DNA of 64,000 nucleotides from Entomortierella parvispora (lineage: Eukaryota; Mortierellomycota; Mortierellomycetes; Mortierellales; Mortierellaceae), in NCBI GenBank assembly GCA_963573315.1, contig OY752145.1, positions 434,001-498,000 on the forward strand, in the 5' to 3' direction. Position numbers and translations under genes: made by a program. Below are positions 59,958 to 64,000 of this stretch, one piece after another (position 1 is the first letter of the stretch; each line of letters starts with the position of its first letter). Under the pieces are notes generated by a model. That model saw nothing but the letters and a program-made list of their open reading frames with translations. It did no database searches and was not told the DNA's origin.

Positions 59958-62528
59958 CTACTGCTGTTTACTGTATAAGAAGGCCATCTCGGGCGACAGA
60001 AATTGTTGACTCATAGACCGATGAAGACTGCTAGAGGTCGTCGCACTCTTCTGACTCGAGGGTCGCGATGATGCATGAAGATAAGGGTATGGGTACTTGC
60101 CACCGACCTTTTCCATCTGAGGGGATGACCCCAAGGCTTGCTGGTGGTGGTGGAGGTGGTGGTGGTTGTTGTGTTGGCCAGTCATCATCATCAGGCTGAT
60201 GTCTGAAGATGACCTTCTCAACCTCGATCGTCTTTCTGATCCGGCGCTACGTACACTTCCTCCTGCTTGTGATCCAGTCGAGACTGAAGATGCAGTCATA
60301 TTGCCAAACGGATGACTGGATGTATCCGGGACAAAAATTCTCAGCTGCGATGTAGTTGGGGAAGCGTACTGGAATTTGGGCTGCGGTGCCGCCTGCCTGT
60401 TCGCTGTCACTCGATCGGTGACTTCAGATGAGCGAGGACCCACGCCGCCGCCCTTCAGATCCTGGACAATCACGGGAGGGATCCCAGTCCGATCCAACAG
60501 CTGAGAGCGATCGTCCGTGACTCCACCCCTCAATCGGTACATCATGTCAGCCTCATCGTGTCCACCTCCGAGACTCAAACCTGTCAAATTCATCAAGCTT
60601 GAGCTTAAGAAGCTCTTATTCAGCCTACTCTCCGATGGTCGAAGGGTAGAACTCCCGAAGGCGCCCCCGAAATTCTGTTGCAAGAGAATTTCCTGTTGCT
60701 GCTGCAGACTACTAGGCAGAATAGAGGCTTGAGTCTGGGTTGCGATTGTGTTGGTATTTGTATGTTTGGCAAGTGGAAAGGTGGTGGAGGTGGATCCAGA
60801 AGTCTTTTTGACACCACGACTTAGCATGTCGGAGAGGAAGGTGTTCGACATGGCTCGGGTCCGCCTCTGACTGGAGACATGTTCTGCAGCATCGAGCATC
60901 TGGGTCAAATACCGCAATTGAACATAGTTGATTGTCTGTGAAATCGCGATCGTCGCGTTCTATACGTTGGCAGGAAGCGTGAAGCTCGCCGTGTTAGTCC
61001 ATGAAGGTTCTCGTCCATCCATTGGGAGGACATTTTTTTTTATCCTTTTCCTTTCGACACTTACATTGATCTCAGTTGACAGACAAGCAATCTTTTGGTT
61101 CGTGGCCAACGACTTTTCCTTGAGGACCTCATTCTCTTCCAGAAAAGTCCTCTCAAAGTTCTCACCGACCAACATCTGATGGGCATGGAACCTAGCCGCC
61201 GGCATAGGGTCGGGTTCCACCCCAGCCTCCTGCAATTGTTTTCGAAACACCTCGTTCGCGATCTGGAGTTCCTTCACTGTATCCAACAACGTGTTCATCT
61301 TTTCTACATTGGCTTCAGTCTTGCTCATCTCCAATTCCTTGTAAGCCTTTTCCAAGGTCCCATACCGTTCCTCCCATTGCTCTCGTTCGTAATGTATCTG
61401 GTTCTGGGCAGAAGAGTATTTTTTTTCCCATTGTTTGCTCTCCTTGGCTGCGGCCTCGTACCGTCGACGGAAATCATAGTCAGTTGCATCATGAGCGCCA
61501 ACATGTGTAAATCCCATGACACTGGAGTTTTGGCTTCCAGGAGGGAGAAAAGTGGTGGCTGTGAGACTTAAAGTACTCGCTCTAAAGTTGATCGTAAAGA
61601 CAAGAAAACAACCATGGTCAGGGGGTCAGTGCTGCCAGACTCTGCTATTTTGCGTCGTGAAGGCTCTCATTACCTTTTCCGGAGCCTGTTTTGAACCTTT
61701 GGAGGGGCAGCATTCGCAACAACCACCTGTGCAAGCTCTGTCATGTCGGCAGCCGACGGTGTTTTGAATTGAGCACTGTTAAGTCTTCGGCGAGGTCTAC
61801 ATTCAGGAAAGATCAGGTTAGAAACAAACTGGGCTACAGGAGCGGATTGCCTGTAGGATTGGGGGTAGCCCTTACTCGCGGGGTCTTTCCAGAGCCTTAG
61901 GTACTGTATGTGAAGGCATGCTGGCTATAGAGGATGCTCCTTGGTATGTGTTGTTGTTGTTGTAGTTGCTGGAATTGCTGCCATATCCCTGACTAAGAAT
62001 GTTTTGATTATTACCTCCACGCGTCTGTTTGAGTTGCTGCTGGAATGAAGGTTGAATCGACGGTAACGAATGTTGACCGTTGAAGGAGATTGACTTGTTG
62101 CCTTGATTGCTCCCTCCATAGTTGGTCACCGCCAAATGACTGCCAAAGTTGCTGCTGCTGCTGGGATCCGTCGCTGTCTTCTTTGGCGCAAGGTTGCTTG
62201 TTGCTGCTAACGCCTCTAGTTTTGCAAACAAATCCTTCTGAGTCTCTTCATAGGTTTTAGCCATCCCTCCCATAACCACGGGACCCGGACCAGCCGTGGT
62301 CGTGTCAGGAAGGGAGGATTCCACAGACGTTGCTGTAGCTTCTGTATCAATGCCATTTGCTGCTCTTGGAGACGAGTTGTAAGTGGGCGAGGAGGAGGAC
62401 GAGGCGGATGGGGAGGAGGTGCCGGCTGCGGCAGAAATATTCACGGGCTTGCGTTTCGTGAAATTAGAGGTTGGTGTCGCCTTTCCAGACTGTGGCTGCT
62501 GTGGATGGGAAACTGCTTTGGTCGGCAT
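59958..62528 (-). CDS. Coiled-coil protein with low-complexity flanks, function unknown
   Basis: Four exons (62528-61876, 61796-61674, 61581-61065, 60959-59958) give 764 residues with matching phases. Residues 1-217 are Ser/Thr/Asn/Gln-rich with an isolated helix (KTYEETQKDLFAKLEALAAT). After a Pro/Val-rich stretch comes a coiled coil at about 275-425 (EAAAKESKQWEKKYSSAQNQ... YKELEMSKTEANVEKMNTLL). A conserved-looking helical patch follows across the last intron (AISQTINYVQLRYLTQML), and the C-terminal 300 residues are disordered, with a His cluster and an aromatic-basic end. No enzyme motif is seen. The layout suggests a cytoskeletal or scaffold protein (inference). Convergent with the kinase gene. 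Confidence 0.8.
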
Positions 62529-63692
62529 GGTATGTTATTAGGGTTGTACAGAAAGATATGTATAAAAGAGAGAAGGTAACAAAAGGAGACGTAAGATGAG
62601 AAGATTGGGTGGGGGTGGGGAAGCGCGCTTGTCTGTCAACAGGAGGTGCAGGTTACCAGAGGTTACAAAAATGAAAAAAAAATAAAGGAGAGCAAAGAGA
62701 GAGAGAGAAAAAAAAGTGTTGGCAAAGCCAGGCCTGGGCTGACCCACACCCAGCACAACACACTCTCCTTCTCTAGTCCAGATCTCCCTTTCATCGTCAC
62801 GGAGCAAGAAACCGAATCTTTCAATTGCAACCGACAAAAATCTCAACGGTTTGCAATGGGTCTTCCCTTAGAACAGCGATGGTGATCCTGCTGTCAAAGA
62901 GGCATGAGCAAGGGTAAATAGGAATTTCGAACGGACCGGAGAAGACAGCGCACTGTTTGATGGGTGAGGAAGCTCTTTCAAAGAGTAATGGCAATTATCG
63001 CACGTTTTTAATTGAACTCCAGAACTTTCGAGCTCATTGCATCGGAGGGGATGTCAAGCTACAGCGTAAGCAGAGTCGCCAGTTGAATAACCAAGGCGGT
63101 GACTGAGCATGGTTAACTTCAAAAAGACAATAAAGAACCTGAAGGCCCTGAGTCGTCCTTGTTTGCCAATCCCCGAGGTGTCCGGAGCCACAGCCAGATC
63201 AAAAGGACGGCCTTGTCAAAACCTCTGTGCGACGCGGCACCTCGCGTCTCAATGAGTGACTGCAAGGTGTTCATAAGACAAAAACAAAAAAAAAAAAAGC
63301 CACCAAGAGCCCACACGAGACTATAAAAGCAGCCTCCATTCACCATCTGGCAGATCTTCAACCAATGCCACAAGTAGAACACGATGAGCGTACCCCATGC
63401 CCATTCGATATTGGATATGTGAGCAAAGAACAAAGATCTTATTTAGCCTATGGCAACGCCCATTGATAGACGTCGTGTTTTCCCCATAACATGCTCTGCC
63501 TCTGGTGGTGAACAGGACCACTGTGTCCTATGCCGGCTCGACAATATTATCTCCTTCACAAAAACAAAAACAAAAAACAAAAAACCAAAAAAAAGAATCC
63601 CAGAGAGAATGGTGTTGATGAATCAAACGATTTGATCATAGAGATCTTTCATTCTCAAAAAAGTAAATTGTGAATGACAGAATCAAAAAGGT
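62529..63692. other. Intergenic region at the right side
   Basis: 1,164 bp. 62560-62720 is GA- and A-rich on the plus strand, the probable leader of the minus-strand coiled-coil gene. An A13 run at 63286-63298 and an AC/AA-rich stretch at 63560-63595 are low complexity. No gene seen. Confidence 0.5.
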
Positions 63693-64000
63693 CTAATTGG
63701 CCACAGAGACTTTATTGCTATCCACAACTTCCTGGGAGGGATTGTTTTTGTTGCTACTAGATTCGATCCTCTTCAACTGTCGAAGCAGCGAAGGGCTGAC
63801 CCGAACAAGACCTTCATGGCCAGAGCGGACCAATACCCCCTGTTGGAGTAACCGCTGTATCCGCGTCGCGACCCAACGTCTGGTCTCTGCTGGTTCCGCC
63901 TTTGCTTTTTCCGCAATGCTTCCAAAGTTCAAGTAAAGCGCCATCAACGTCGCCTCCTTCCTTCCACAGCCCGCTTGCGTGGACGAGTGAGATGCTGAAG
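63693..64000 (-). CDS. C-terminal end of an unrecognised protein (cut by window edge)
   Basis: An open frame runs from the right edge to a TAG at 63693-63695, giving about 101 residues of a C-terminus. It contains a helical stretch (NFGSIAEKAKAEPAETRRWVAT) and a basic helix-turn segment (RIQRLLQQGVLVRSGHEGLVRV) resembling the last helices and wing of a winged-helix domain, then a polar tail. The missing upstream part prevents identification. The frame has no stop up to the edge and codon use fits a real exon; function unknown. Confidence 0.55.
   Translation of the reverse strand, partial: SASHSSTQAGCGRKEATLMALYLNFGSIAEKAKAEPAETRRWVATRIQRLLQQGVLVRSGHEGLVRVSPSLLRQLKRIESSSNKNNPSQEVVDSNKVSVAN

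Noticed and set aside
1-64000. CRISPR array, rRNA genes, intact transposon with terminal repeats
   Set aside because: None seen; tandem repeats present are simple microsatellites without spacers. A computed inverted-repeat search could still reveal degenerate elements.

Overview
The window is nuclear DNA from a filamentous fungus. Genes are protein-coding, split by short spliceosomal introns (GTAAGT/GTATGT donors, TAG/CAG acceptors), read with the standard code, and often preceded by long pyrimidine-rich leaders. The gene set includes a Ste12 factor with C-terminal C2H2 fingers, a TTLL12-type protein, a cytochrome-b5 fused fatty acid 2-hydroxylase, Beclin/Atg6, cytoplasmic dynein intermediate chain and Pex13. 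Together with Gln/His-rich low complexity and pyrimidine-rich promoters this suggests an early-diverging lineage such as Mortierellomycota/Mucoromycota. That placement is inference from gene content and style, not from a search.

Layout. Positions 1-6186 hold MSH6 (5' part only, cut by the left edge) and STE12, both on the minus strand. A 4.4 kb gene-free stretch (6187-10546) follows. Then come an F-box/LRR gene carrying an in-frame stop, a polytopic membrane protein, a GNL1-type circularly permuted GTPase and a SCAMP (10.5-20.2 kb). A divergent promoter leads to a WSC-domain surface sensor, followed by an endosulfine (Igo1-type) gene and a Mpv17/PMP22 family gene (21.2-26.8 kb). The RQC2/NEMF gene (27-31.4 kb) is followed by a divergent pair of dehydrogenases, ketopantoate-reductase-like and 3-hydroxyisobutyrate dehydrogenase. 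Next are a protein with a retroelement-type HHCC zinc-binding module and a TTLL12-like protein with a UBA-like segment (35.7-41.3 kb). Five minus-strand genes are then packed head to tail: FA2H, RPB12, dynein intermediate chain, ATG6 and PEX13 (41.5-51.9 kb). After a 3.4 kb gap come a protein kinase with a DWG motif and a large insert, a convergent low-complexity/coiled-coil protein, and the 3' end of an unrecognised gene at the right edge.

Functional themes are housekeeping: mismatch repair, pheromone/MAPK transcription, ribosome quality control, ribosome-linked GTPase, Pol I/II/III subunit, autophagy, peroxisome import, dynein transport, sphingolipid hydroxylation, cell-wall sensing and quiescence signalling. 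There is no obvious metabolic gene cluster, CRISPR array, rRNA or convincing tRNA. The most unusual points are a probable domesticated integrase zinc finger (35680-38465), a frame-required 2-nt candidate micro-exon in the HIBADH gene (33707-33708), a nonsense codon exactly inside a leucine-rich repeat (12059-12061), a NAC/HYPK-like UBA segment in a TTLL12 protein, and a kinase with about 80 extra residues between its catalytic loop and its DWG. Exon borders were derived by hand from frame and splice-site continuity; where all exons were resolved, the summed exon lengths are divisible by three.
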